Source: Rugalucina vietnamica (taxonomy: Eukaryota > Mollusca > Bivalvia > Lucinida > Lucinidae). From it: DNA of 64,000 nucleotides. The notes beneath the pieces were generated by a model, which saw only the letters and a list, made by a program, of their open reading frames with translations, ran no database searches and was not told where the DNA came from. Shown in pieces: positions 32,501 through 45,394 of the stretch. Every line of letters starts with the position of its first letter. Within the stretch, counting starts at the first letter, position 1. The DNA lies in assembly GCA_964017185.1 (NCBI GenBank), contig OZ024876.1, positions 17,744,226-17,808,225 on the forward strand. The letters are read 5' to 3'. The translations under genes were made by a program, and so were the position numbers.

Positions 32501-35500
32501 TCTTTGGCTAATTTTCAAAATTTTTGCAAGTCTGATTGGACAAATTTAGATAAAATGCTGAAAATAAAATTAAGATATTTCCTCCAACTGAATGGTAAAA
32601 ATTCTCAAAGAAAATTCATTGACAGACATCATTCAATTTCCACACTTAAGATTTAATAATTTAAAGCTATTTGTTTGTTAGTGAAAAGGCATAACTTAAA
32701 AGTCAAAAATTTTTATTGGGTCAGACAATGCCTTTTTATGTGTATTGCTCCAGATGAATCATACATACTTAGCTGATGTGTTTGTACAGACAATATACTC
32801 GACATCTTCAGTATACGGGTTTTGGAAGCTGAAGCTGGTCGTCCTCAGCCACACCCATTCCCTGTTAGAGGCACGGAACCGGTACATGATTGATATAGCT
32901 TGACCTTTCAACTTTAGCACTGAAATGAAATATTGCACGATTAAGATCGCTTCACCTTTCAACTTAACCTTTAGCATGCTGAGCAATATAGTGAAATCGA
33001 TATCGCAGCCCACTGACGTTTTTTCCAATTTTTTTCCGTGTTTTCTTAATTTTTGAGCCATAAAAACAGCTGAATAAATTCAACAAACGCAGTAAACAAA
33101 TCTACTTTCGGTTTCGGAAGTCTTTGTTACGCCGATTTCTAGCGTAAAAATTCATCATACGTACCGTTACGATGTCATATTTCGGGTGTAAATGCACCCA
33201 ATTTTCCATTTACCAGCGAAAAAAGCGCTGAAAATGCATTTCTAATGCAAAAATAACGAAAATCCGATCAAAATCGGCCGACAAATCGGTCCCAAAACCA
33301 CAAGCCGCCATGTTGTTTTCATGCGCAACTGTCTGGGCATCGCTCATTAATATTCATAAGTAGGCAGTGGGCGAAAAGTGCGGGAAATTTGAAAGCGGTT
33401 TTTCTTGTCGACCGCAGTCGCCTCTAGTTGGCACAGATAGGTATTCCACGGTCGACCGCAGTCGCCTACAGCATGCTAAAGGTTAAGCACTGAAATGAAA
33501 TGGTGCATGATTAAAATCACTTGAACTTTCAGCTTTAGGACTGAAATGAAATGGTGCTTGATTAAAATCACATGAACTTTCAACTTTAGCACTGAAATGA
33601 AATAATGTATGATTAAGATCACTTGACATTTCAACTTAAGCACTGAGATGAAACGGTGCATGATTACGACAGCCTGGCCTTTCAACTGTAGCACTGAAAT
33701 GAATGGTGCCTGATTAAGATTGCTTGACCTTTCAACTTAAGCACTGAAATAAAACGGTGCATGATTACAATAGCCTGACCTTTCAACTTTAGCACTGAAA
33801 TGAAATGGTGCCTGATTAATATCGCTTGACCTTTCAATTTTAGCACTAAAACAAAATGGTACATGATTAATATCGCTTCACCTTTCAACTTTAGCACTGA
33901 AATGAAATGGTGCCTGATTAATATCGCTTGACCTTTCAATTTTAGCACTAAAACAAAATGGTACATGATTAATATCGCTTCACCTTTCAACTTTAGCACT
34001 GAAATGAAATGGTGCATGATTAAGAATCAAGACCTTTCAACTTTAGCACTGAGATGAAATGGTGCATGATTAAGAATCAAGACCTTTCAACTTTAGCACT
34101 GAGATGAAATGGTGCATGATTAAGAATCAAGACCTTTCAACTTTAGCACTGAGATGAAATGGTGCATGATTAAGAATCAAGACCTTTCAACTTTAGCACT
34201 GAGATGAAATGGTGCATGATTAAGAATCAAGACCTTTCAACTTTAGCACTGAGATGAAATGGTGCATGATTAAGAATCAAGACCTTTCAACTTTAGCACT
34301 GAGATGAAATGGTGCACGATTAAGAATCAAGACCTTTCAACTTTAGAACTGAAATGAAATGGTGCATGTTTAAGATCTTAACAAATGGTAATGGTAAAAT
34401 ATAAGCCAAGTCAAAAATGCTGTAAATTTGTCAAAAAAGATTTTTTCAGCATAATACTTCTTCATGCGCATCTGCAGTATGTCTGGAGCATATATGCAAA
34501 GTATCAAAAGGGAACATTGAAAGCTGTAGGACCCGAGTTGATTTGCCCTTTCAGCACCATAGCAATCATGTTATGTATGGACTTAAAAAGTCCCATAACT
34601 ATTGAAAAACTGATCCTTCGGCCACTAAATTCATATCACTCATGTGTTATATGATGGTGCAGTTGTGGTGAAAATTTGAAGAAAAAAAAAATCGAGAAAA
34701 AGTTTCTTTAGCTATTAAGCAAAAATGTCCAAATGTTGACAGAATCATTGAAAAACGGACTTGTTAAAAGCAGTATATATATATATAAAAAAAAAACAAC
34801 AACTCAGTTTTGCAGGGGGTATAATGAGGCAGATAGCCAGATTTAATAAATGAAAATGACACAAACTTTAGTTATTTTTCAAAGCCTTTTTTCAACCTTT
34901 CAATATGGTTTACCTTGGTCAAAATTTTCCTTCATGTGCGCTTGATCTTCAGGGTGATAGAAATCATACACCGACTTCCCAAGGAGATCTTGTGGCTGGT
35001 AACCTAGCAACGCTGTTACTCTGAAATCAAAACAGCCAGTTTCTATGACAACCCAGCAGCAAGAACACTTGGTGAACAGTACTGCTCATTGTCTGGTTTT
35101 ACAACTTCATCAATACATCAACCATGTCAGGCTGCAGCAACCATTTCCTGTGTATTAATCAGTACCATGGGAAGTTAATGCATCTTTTCTCAATTACCCT
35201 ATATTGCGTCTGTAACCATTAACCTCTTGCTGAGGAGTATGACACTCTAACGTTAAACTATGCTACCATACCACCCTAGTCGCGAGTTATGAAACTTTTG
35301 TCATGCTCAACTCAGGTGAGCAGAAAATTTAAACTGCTCATAAATGACAAAATAGCCCAAATAAATTGAAATTTCAGGTTTAGATCACCAAAGCCTGTAA
35401 TTTATCCTGCTCATAAATGTTAAAATGCCAACAATTGTTGGCATTTTAACATATATGAGCAGGATAAATTTTAGTCTCAGTCGAGCTGAGCAAGAAAAAA

Positions 35501-38500
35501 GTTTTATAACCTTGGCGCCTAGGTAAACAGAATGTTCCCAATCAGTCCAGTAGATCATATCACTGGTATTATAGGAGATTGACTTTTCTGAAAATATCGA
35601 AGATACAGATTTTAAGCTGATATGGTTACCTTTGGTCTACGAAAGTAAATTTTCCATCTACACTATGGCGTGATATAAACTCGGTGGAGTTGTTACCCAG
35701 TAAGTCACTGCTGTTAGGCGTACTGGTAACCTGGAGGCGTCCTATGGCAACCAGACAACAGTGGCTCGTGTCTTCATCACCGCGATCCATCTGGACTCCT
35801 GTAAGGAGTTATGAAATGAGCCTTCATATGAGAAAACCAACATTTTGTGTTTCCGACAAGGTCTGACACAAACCACCCTGTACAGTCACAAAAGCAGGCT
35901 AGTAGCTTGAAATTTAGGTTTTAAGAAGTACTACTAACTTTGTAGCGAAAACAAAGGCACTGACGTTGATGTTTTACTATTATATCACTGTAATGAAAAG
36001 AAGTTAGGACTAAAATTCTCGAAACAAACGTAAACAAAACATTGGATGTGTCTATAGCAACATTTACAATGACTGAAAACCATTATAGTTACCTGATGGC
36101 GGCCAATTCTTTATATATCCTGTCACATGAACAATGGAGTAATGGTTACCATCTGTCGACGGACCCAGTGTCGAGTGCTGTCGTACACGTAGAGAGTGGT
36201 TGGCCGTCATCGGGTCAACCTGCATGTTACCCATCTTCATACGGCAGATAAACCCTCGCCTTGATCCCATACACAGACGTACGGATGCTGTGGAAAACAT
36301 AGTGGTTTAAAGATTTGCCCCTAAAAGGCCCATCTACTTTAAGTGCCCTATTAACTGTTTTTCTCTGCATAATAGTATTATATACTAAGCGTCCATGCTG
36401 TAAGCCTTGAAAAAATGACTAAGATGCCTGAAATCTGTAGGGTTCTTTCTCTTTTAACCCACTTGTGACCAAAGGACTTGCCCATTATTATCATTTGGAT
36501 GTACCCACTTTCATTTTTATGGACATCAAGAGTGAGTTTATACTTTTGGCTCATTTTTCAATGTAATTCCTCTACTAAAGCAAACAGAATAGCTCAAGGT
36601 GGGCTATTCTTCATTTTTACAGAAGCTGTCCATTGCTGTTTTCTGTAATGTATACTTACATTGATGACCTTCCTTCTTCACCGTACCAGCTGAAATATCC
36701 AACAAAACACATGTGGTCACAAAGAGCATTACCCTATATGTTCTAATTAGCGCACAGTGCACTTAAATTTTCAAAATATCTTAATGAAGAAATGTAGATT
36801 AGTAAGATAAGTGGTCCTTGACTGGCCTTGATTAGTCATTTGTAACCACATCATCTCACCCCTAATTGTATTTTGAGACTCCTTAACGTGCCTACATTGT
36901 ATCCCTAGTAACAAGCCTATCTTTGATGATAAAACCAGATTTCTGCATATGTGAAAACAAAGTTGCAGATCAGCTGAGCAGTAACTTCACAGCAGACCAG
37001 CACCATTGTTTTTGCTACATAGTACAATCCTTCTTCTCCTTAAATACAAATTCCAAGCTTCCAGCCCACTTCTGTGAATGTACAGGCCAGTTTGTGTCGG
37101 ACCTGGTCAACCGCATTGAGTGACTTACTTTTCAAGTCGAGAATTCTCCCCGTATTCTGTGATTCTGTAGTGGACAACTGTTCCCGTACTTTATCTACAT
37201 CATCCGGGTGTATCAGATCAAATAAACTGTTCGCAAACCATTCACCCTGCAACGTTAATAACATTAGGGTTTATCAATTGGTCTTACTTGTGCTATGATA
37301 TTCCATACATGAAACTAGAATTTGTTTTCTATGTGAAAACTGATGTCTCCCCCATTTCTACGTGCATGTCCAAAATATGCAAGCAAGAGTTATAGTTCTT
37401 GTGTCATTCTGTTTTATAAGTGTACCAAGTTTCATTGAAATATCTCTTACGGTTTTCAAGTTATAGAGGGGGCACGAAAGTGTTTGGAAAATAATCAAAG
37501 GGAAATAACTCCAAAGATATGAAAGCAAGAGTAATGATTCTTGTGCATCATGCTTTATAAGTGTACCATGTTTCATTGAAAAATCTCTAATGGTTTTTGA
37601 GTTATAGAGCAGACACGAAATTGAATGAAAAATAATCAAAGGGAAATAACTCCAAAGATATGCAAACAAGAGTTATGGTTCTTTAGCATGACACATCATC
37701 TCATCGTGCTTTATAAGTGTACCAAATTTCATTGAAATATTTCTTATGGTTTTCAAGTTATAGAGTGGACATGAAATTGTATGGACAAATAATCAAAGGG
37801 AAATAACTCCAAAGATATGAAAGCATGAGTTATAATTCTTGTGCATGACAAATCGTCTCATCATGCTTTATATGTGTACCAAGTTTCACTGAAATTTCTC
37901 TTACAGTTTTCAAGTTATAGGGTGGACATGAAATTGTATGGAAAATAATCAAAGGGAAATTACTCCAAAGATATGCAAGCAAGAGTTATGGTTCTTTAGC
38001 ACGACACATAATCTCAGCGTGCTTTATAAGTGTACCAAGTTTCATTGAAATAACTCTTATGATTTTCGAGTTATAAAGCAGACACGAAATTGTATGGAAA
38101 ATAATCAAAGGGAAATAACTCATAAAATACTCAAGCCAGAGTTATGGTTCTTGTGCATGACACATCGTCTGATCATGCTCAATAAGTGTATCAAGTTTTA
38201 TTGAAAAATCTTAAACGGTTTTCAAGTTATACAGTGGACATGAAATTATGTCGAAAATAATCAAAGGGAAATAACTCCAAAAATACTCAAGCCAGAGTTA
38301 TGGTTCTTGTGCATGACACATCGTCTCGTCATGGTCTACAAGTGTACCAAGTTTCATTGAAAAATCTTAAACGGTTTTCAAGTTATACAGCGGACACGAA
38401 ATTGTATCGAAAATAATCAAAGGGAAATAACTCCAAAAATACTCGAGCTAGAGTTATGGTTCTTGTGCATGACACATCGTCTCTTCGTGGTCTACAAGTG

Positions 38501-39184
38501 TATCAAGTTTCATTGAAAAATCTTTAACGGTTTTCAAGTTATACAGTGGACATGAAATTATGTCGAAAATAATCAAAGGGAAATAACTACAAAAATACTC
38601 AAGCCAGAGTTATGGTTCTTGTGCATGACACATCGTCTCGTCATGGTCTACAAGTGTACCAAGTTTCATTGAAAAATCTTAAACGGTTTTCAAGTTATAC
38701 AGTGGACATGAAATTATGTCGAAAATAATCAAAGGGAAATAACTCCAAAAATACTCAAGCCAGAGTTATGGTTCTTGTGCATGACACATCGTCTCGTCAT
38801 GGTCTACAAGTGTACCAAGTTTCATTGAAAAATCTTAAACGGTTTTCAAGTTATACAGCGGACACGAAATTGTATCGAAAATAATCAAAGGGAAATAACT
38901 CCAAAAATACTCGAGCTAGAGTTATGGTTCTTGTGCATGACACATCGTCTCTTCGTGGTCTACAAGTGTATCAAGTTTCATTGAAAAATCTTTAACGGTT
39001 TTCAAGTTATACAGCGGACACGAAATTGTATCGAAAATAATCAAAGGGAAATAACTCCAAAAATACTCAAGCTAGAGTTATGGTTCTTGTGCATGACACA
39101 TCGTCTCGTCCTGGTTTACAAGTGTACCAAGTTTCATTGAAAAATCTTTAACGGTTTTTAAGTTACAGAGCGGACACGATTTGT

Positions 39185-39216
<32 letters not shown>

Positions 39217-42200
39217 GACGGACGGACGGACGGACGGACGGACGGACAGACGCACGGGGAAAAACAATATGTCTCCCGACCCTGTCGGGGGGAGACATAA
39301 AAACTACTGTAGCCAAGCCCCGAGGTTACCGGTATACAACTTTTTTCATGCTCAGCTCAGCTGAGACTAAAATTCATCCTGCTCTTAAATGTTAAAATGC
39401 CAACATTAACATTTATTAGCAGGATAAATTGGCAATCTGAACCTGAAATTTCAACCATTCTTTGTTATTTCAGTAATTATGAGCAGTTTAAATTTCATGC
39501 TCAGCTGAGCATGAAAAAAGTTTAATAACCTGTCAAGTAATTCTCGCAAGATCTGATGAGACCTCATCTAGATCTCTCGCAATTGACGTTGTGATCTATG
39601 GGATATAACCAAAATAGGCTAATCCTGTGTTCATGAGATCAGATGAGACCTTATCTAAATTATCAATAAAATCAATAAAAAGTTTCCAAAACTTTTTTAT
39701 CATATGACGTCGCTGTTTTCTAGTGGATAACGTCATGTTATAAAAAGTGTTATGACCACAAGTTCCAGCGTTGCCACGCTCGGGCGGAATCAAAATTCCC
39801 TGACATTTTCCCGACAATACCCTGATGGAATTTCAAATTTCCCTAACAACATTTTGCGCACAGTCTTTACGGGCAGCTAAATAAGACAATTCTTTAACTT
39901 TGGAAAGTCATTCATTGCAATCAGAACTTAATTTAACATAAAATGCGCTTCTGGATACAATCTGCTTTATTACTGCACCAAAGACATTGATGAGATGATG
40001 ATGAAATCACTTAGTAACTGGACTTGAATCTAGCATTTTCAAAATTCCCTGACATTAATTTTGCCAACAATTCCAAATTTCCCAGACAGTTTGCAAAATC
40101 CCTGACAATTCCCTGACCTTGAAAAAATAAATTTTCCTGACTTTTCCCTGATGTGTGGCAGCCGCAACCCTGCACACGTGTTTTAACACTTTTTTGGAAA
40201 TACGTAACGTCATTGACAATAACACTTTTTTGGAAATACGTAACGTCATTGACAAAGTCCGTAACAACAATGTAAAGTTTTCACAGAAATATGGGCACTT
40301 GGCAATAAAATCCCATTTCAAAGGTCATCTTACACTCGTGGTCATTTCATATAAAATTTATTAAACGAGCCGAAGGCTCGTTTAATAAATTTCATATGAA
40401 ATGACCACTCGTGCAAGACCCTCTCTGTACAAAATTATCTTGGTAACGTTATATAAAAAATAATAATTAGCGTAAGAGAAGCTTACAAAATACCTTCAAT
40501 TCATGATTTTAAAATCAAAAACTGCGCATGCCAAGCAGCCAAGTAGTCTCAATATGGCGGAAAATATGGCTGCAATGGTGGTCAAACCCAAGAGCCGTGC
40601 GTGAAAGTCGACAGGTCAATGCGTAAGTGCTACATTTAAGCGGCGACAATGTAGACCGAGATATTTTAACAAAAAAAAAAGTGCTACCTTGTGGCGACAA
40701 TGTACACTGAGTATATCATAAGCCATATAGTAATGATATTTGTGATTTGGTTGTTATACTTCAGAAATGGGGTAAAATGTATTACCTGTGACTGGTGTAA
40801 AACCGGTACAATGGAGTCTGATACATAGATGATTCTGCCAGTGTCACACTGTACAACAAACAGGAAACCATCAGCTGCCTGCAATCATATTTAATTTTAC
40901 ATCAATACATACAATACATGTAATAAAGTATCAACAGAAAGCACATTTGAATCATGAGGAAAAGGCACATGAAAGCACAAACCTTAAAAATTGGTGATCA
41001 TTGCAAGAAACATAGTAAATATATTATAAGAGCTGTCGCAGGACAGCGTAGCTCACCTGACTTGTGCTTTGCCACTACATCTGTTAAAATCTATGACCCA
41101 TGACCTTGACCTCAAGGTCACTCAGGTGGGTCATGATGGTACAACATAAAGCTTCAGACCAATGCAAAGTATCAACTTGATCAATCTACATGTTCAAGAG
41201 ATATAGACTTTTAAAAACATAAACCAAAACTTAAACACAAAACTTCCAAGTCCGTGACCCTGACCTCAAGGTCATCCAGGTGAGTTGTGATGTACAGCAT
41301 AAAACCTGAGACCAATACGTATCAACATGCAAGTATCAACTTTATCCATCAACATGTTCAAGAGATTTAGACTTTAACCAAAAAATTTAACACAAAATTT
41401 CTAAGTCTGTGACCTTGACCTCAAGGTCACCCAGGGTAGGTCATGATGGTACTGCATAAAACTTCAGACCAATATCTACCAACATGCAAAGTATCAACTC
41501 AATCTATCAATATGGTCAAGAGATATAGACTTACAAAAACTTTAACCAAAAACTTAAACACAAAATTTCTAAGTTTGTGACCTTGACCTCAAGGTCACCC
41601 AGGGTGGGTCATGATGGTACTGCGTAAAACTTCAGATCAATATCTAGCAACATGCAAAGTATCAATTTGATCCATCAACATGGTCAAGAGATATAGACTT
41701 ATAAAAAACTTTAACCGAAAGTGTGACGCGGACGTACACGTAAACATACACGTACACGTAAACGTAAACGGGGACGACAGAGGTGACTATAATAGCTCTA
41801 TGCACTTCGTGCAGGCGAGCTAAAAATGACTTCTCTATATATTACTGCATCCTTTACTTTTGTTTAATAATCCTTAAATCAATAAATAGATAAATACTCA
41901 CACATAAATAGTACATGTAGTTTAAATTCTCAGTTAAACTATCACTTAAAACAAAGTTGCAGTGACTAAAACCAAATTTGAATAAATAATCCATAGATCA
42001 TTACATCAGGAAAACATGTCCGTGCGATGAATGCCCCCTTAAACCCCACTTTTATATAGTAAAACTGGGGTATGCAGGGGTATACCTATTTTTCTTATTT
42101 TTGCTCCAAAACATAGATTGTGGGTACTCATTAGAACCTCGGCGAGGCGGTTCTAACGTGTACCCACAATCTATGTTTTGAGCAAAAATAAGAAAAATAT

Positions 42201-45200
42201 CAAAAATTTTCCTCTGAAAATTATCGATTTTTGACCTGAAAAAATTACTGTATATCATATGGGCATGTTTTCGTAATGAAACATCACATGAGCTGTAAAT
42301 ATATGACAAAAGGAAATTCTTACAACATTTAACAAACAGAACAATGAACAAAAATTAACAGTTTGAACAAAACGAGCATGAGCAGACCCCTCCACTCCAT
42401 GTTCCAATATGAGCCTTAAAATTTTCCCGAAAGCTTTGTGGCAGGGAATTCCAAAATTTAGCAGTGGCAGAGCGGAAGGATCTGACACTATAAGCGCTTG
42501 TCCTCACTTTTGATATCTGTATCTGTTTACAGAATAGTTTTAGTTATCAGCAGTTCAAGTTATTAGTAATTCAATTTATCAGCTATTCAAGTTATCAGTA
42601 GTTCTAGTATTCAATATTTCAAGTTATCAGTAGTTCTAGTATTCAATAGTTCAAGTTATCAGTAGTTCAAGTATTCAATAGTTCTAATTATAGGTAGTTC
42701 TAGATAGAAGCCCCTGTGATGCAGTCGTAAAGCCACTTGCCTTGTGTAGGTTTGATCCCGAGCTCCTCCAGTCCTTCAGATGACAATATAAACTAAGGTC
42801 CAATTATAATTGAGCCACCCCATGGGAACCCCAACAATCTGCATAGGCGAAAACAAAGGCGCAGATCAGCTTCGCGGTTACCGCGAAGCTGATCAGCGCC
42901 TTTGTTTTCGCTACTCGGATAGTACAATTCCTCTTCTACTTAAATCCGAAATTTCAAGCTTCTAGCTCTTTTCTGTGCTTGTACAGGCCGGTTTGTGTCG
43001 AACCTGGTCGGAAACTGCATTGTTGGCTTTCTCACGAGGCGGCTCAATTTTCAAGGATAAACTGCTGACAAGGACATACTGTGGCAAGGCTGGAGACTAT
43101 AAATGATCTAGTCTTCCAACCAGACTTATGGACAAAAACTCACATAGTTCTAGTTATCCGTAATTTTATTTGACCAGCATCTATCTTTAACTAAAATCTT
43201 ACCTCTAAAATAAGGTGTTTAAGTTCTTGATCTGTCAAGAACGAGGGTTTGTATGAACCATCTGTACTGGTGTTCCCTGTGCCTGTAGAAAAAAGATAGA
43301 ATTTGAATCACATCGGGAGGAACCCGGACTTTGCATATGCAAAAACAAAGATGCAGATCAGTTGTACAGTAACTGCACAGCTGATCAGTGCCTTTGTTTT
43401 TGCTACATGGATAGAACAGTTCTTCCACATTCACTTTTCGAAGACTTATGCTCTACCATCAGGCCACACCACTCTACTTATCGATAGTTCTTCAATGTTG
43501 TATAAGTTAGATGAATAAAATAGTGGAACCCAGCAATGCCATTGAAACTACTCAATTCTCCAAGGCAAGATAAAGATTACGATCAATCAGCATTCCCGTT
43601 ATATTCAAGCAAAAAGGCCAAAAAAACTAGAAAGAGATTTGAAGCTTAACTAGAAAAAGAAAATTTCCTAGCAAGACCCCTTATCATGCTTATGACAACA
43701 TGTCAATGTAATGTATACCCCCTTATACACCAAATTTATATACTAAAACTGTGGCTTACAGGGGTATATCGTTTTTCTTATTTTTGATCCAAAACATATA
43801 TGGTGGGTACTGGTTAAAATCCCCTTGACAAGGCAGTTCTAACATGTACCCACAATCAATATTTTGAATAAAATCATCAAAAATAACATTTTTTTTTTTT
43901 TCAATGAAATTTTCAATTTTGCAGCTGAAAAAACCTCTATCTATTGCAAGAGCTAGTTTTTTTTTTTTTTTTAATTCATTTGCATTACCTCTCAGAGTTT
44001 TCATGTGTGATACTGCCATGCGTAAGATTGTCAATTTGTCCGGTTTCCGTGCCAGGGTACTACATGTAGGAACCATGTCACACAGCTCATTGATGTACGT
44101 CGTCATCTTATTCCTACGCCGACGCTCGATCTCACAGTGACTCTCCCTGCAAATGAACAAGTACTTCAAGTTTACTCTTAACCCATAGACGAATAGACTT
44201 TCCTATTGTTATCAGTTGGACGTGTCCACTTTTATTTTAGGGGAATCAGCTTCAATCAGGAGTGTTTTTGAAGTTTTATTCAATTTTTCAATGTAATTTC
44301 TCGAAGCAAACAGAATTTTCCATAATGAGGTGCCACATTCTGCAGCATCTCATCTAGGGCTTTTCTGTTTGCCTATGTCCCATAAATAGGATGCTTATAT
44401 GAGTTAAGAAGAGATAAACTACCAAGCGAGTTAATATGATTTTTAAAGTTATTCAGGTATGAATTAATTCCCTACCTGTAACACTAAAGTTGTGCAAAAA
44501 GATGCCTTAAATGGTTCACAGTTTTTAGAGAACAATGTCCATTTTAGTTAATTATTCTGCGATTTTATTCAACTGATACTTTGTACATGTATGTGCATGT
44601 ATAGTACAGAAGATAGAATAACAAAGGAAGTCAAGTTTCACACTGGAGGGACATGCAAATCTGAATGTCATGAGTGAGTTTGTGTGTGTTGTTGTTTTTA
44701 TCTTGTGCAGAACATATGATTCAGTAGTGTATTGGTCAGTGGAGAGAGAGGCGAGATCATTACAGCCTGTTACGCAAAGCAATGCAATAGAATCATTCAA
44801 CCTGAAAGCAAATGGGACAGCCTGATTGAAATGTCACAATAATATCTAAAATTTTTGTAAGACCTATAAAAGTTTTATTTTCCATTAGAGCTCCAGGGCA
44901 GGTACTATGGCCATTGGTATTCCCAAAAGCATATATTTGAGCCACCTCTTGAGAAAACCAACAATCTGCATATGCGAAAACAAAGACGCAGATCAGCTTC
45001 GCGGTAACCACGAAGCTGATCAGCGCCGTTGTTTTCGCTACACGGATAGTACACCCTCTTCTTCTTAAATCCGAAATTTCAAGCTTCTAGCCTGCTTCTG
45101 TGACTGTGCAGCCTGATATTTGTGTCAGACCTGTTCGGAAACCACATTGTTTGTTTTCCCAAATTTTATAGCTATCCCAGTATCTAACTCAAGTGATATG

Positions 45201-45242
45201 AACTCAGGTATAGGGATGAGAATCAGTTTATGTGAAAAAAGC

Positions 45243-45283
<41 letters not shown>

Positions 45284-45362
45284 GTCGTCATCATCATCGT
45301 TGTTGTCTTCCTCCTCCTCCTCCTCATCATCATCATCATCGTTGTTGTCTTCCTCCTCCTCC

Positions 45363-45394
<32 letters not shown>

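Noticed and set aside
33476-34017. Open frames repeating [14 protein letters not shown] as a possible repeat protein
   Set aside because: They are the ARNT exon 12 start copied in a minisatellite. Reported as a splice-site array, not a gene.
43756-43988. Extension of the ARNT bHLH reading frame into the intron
   Set aside because: It passes the GTAATG donor into a poly-T stretch and a family A MITE. Exon 5 continues the protein in phase.
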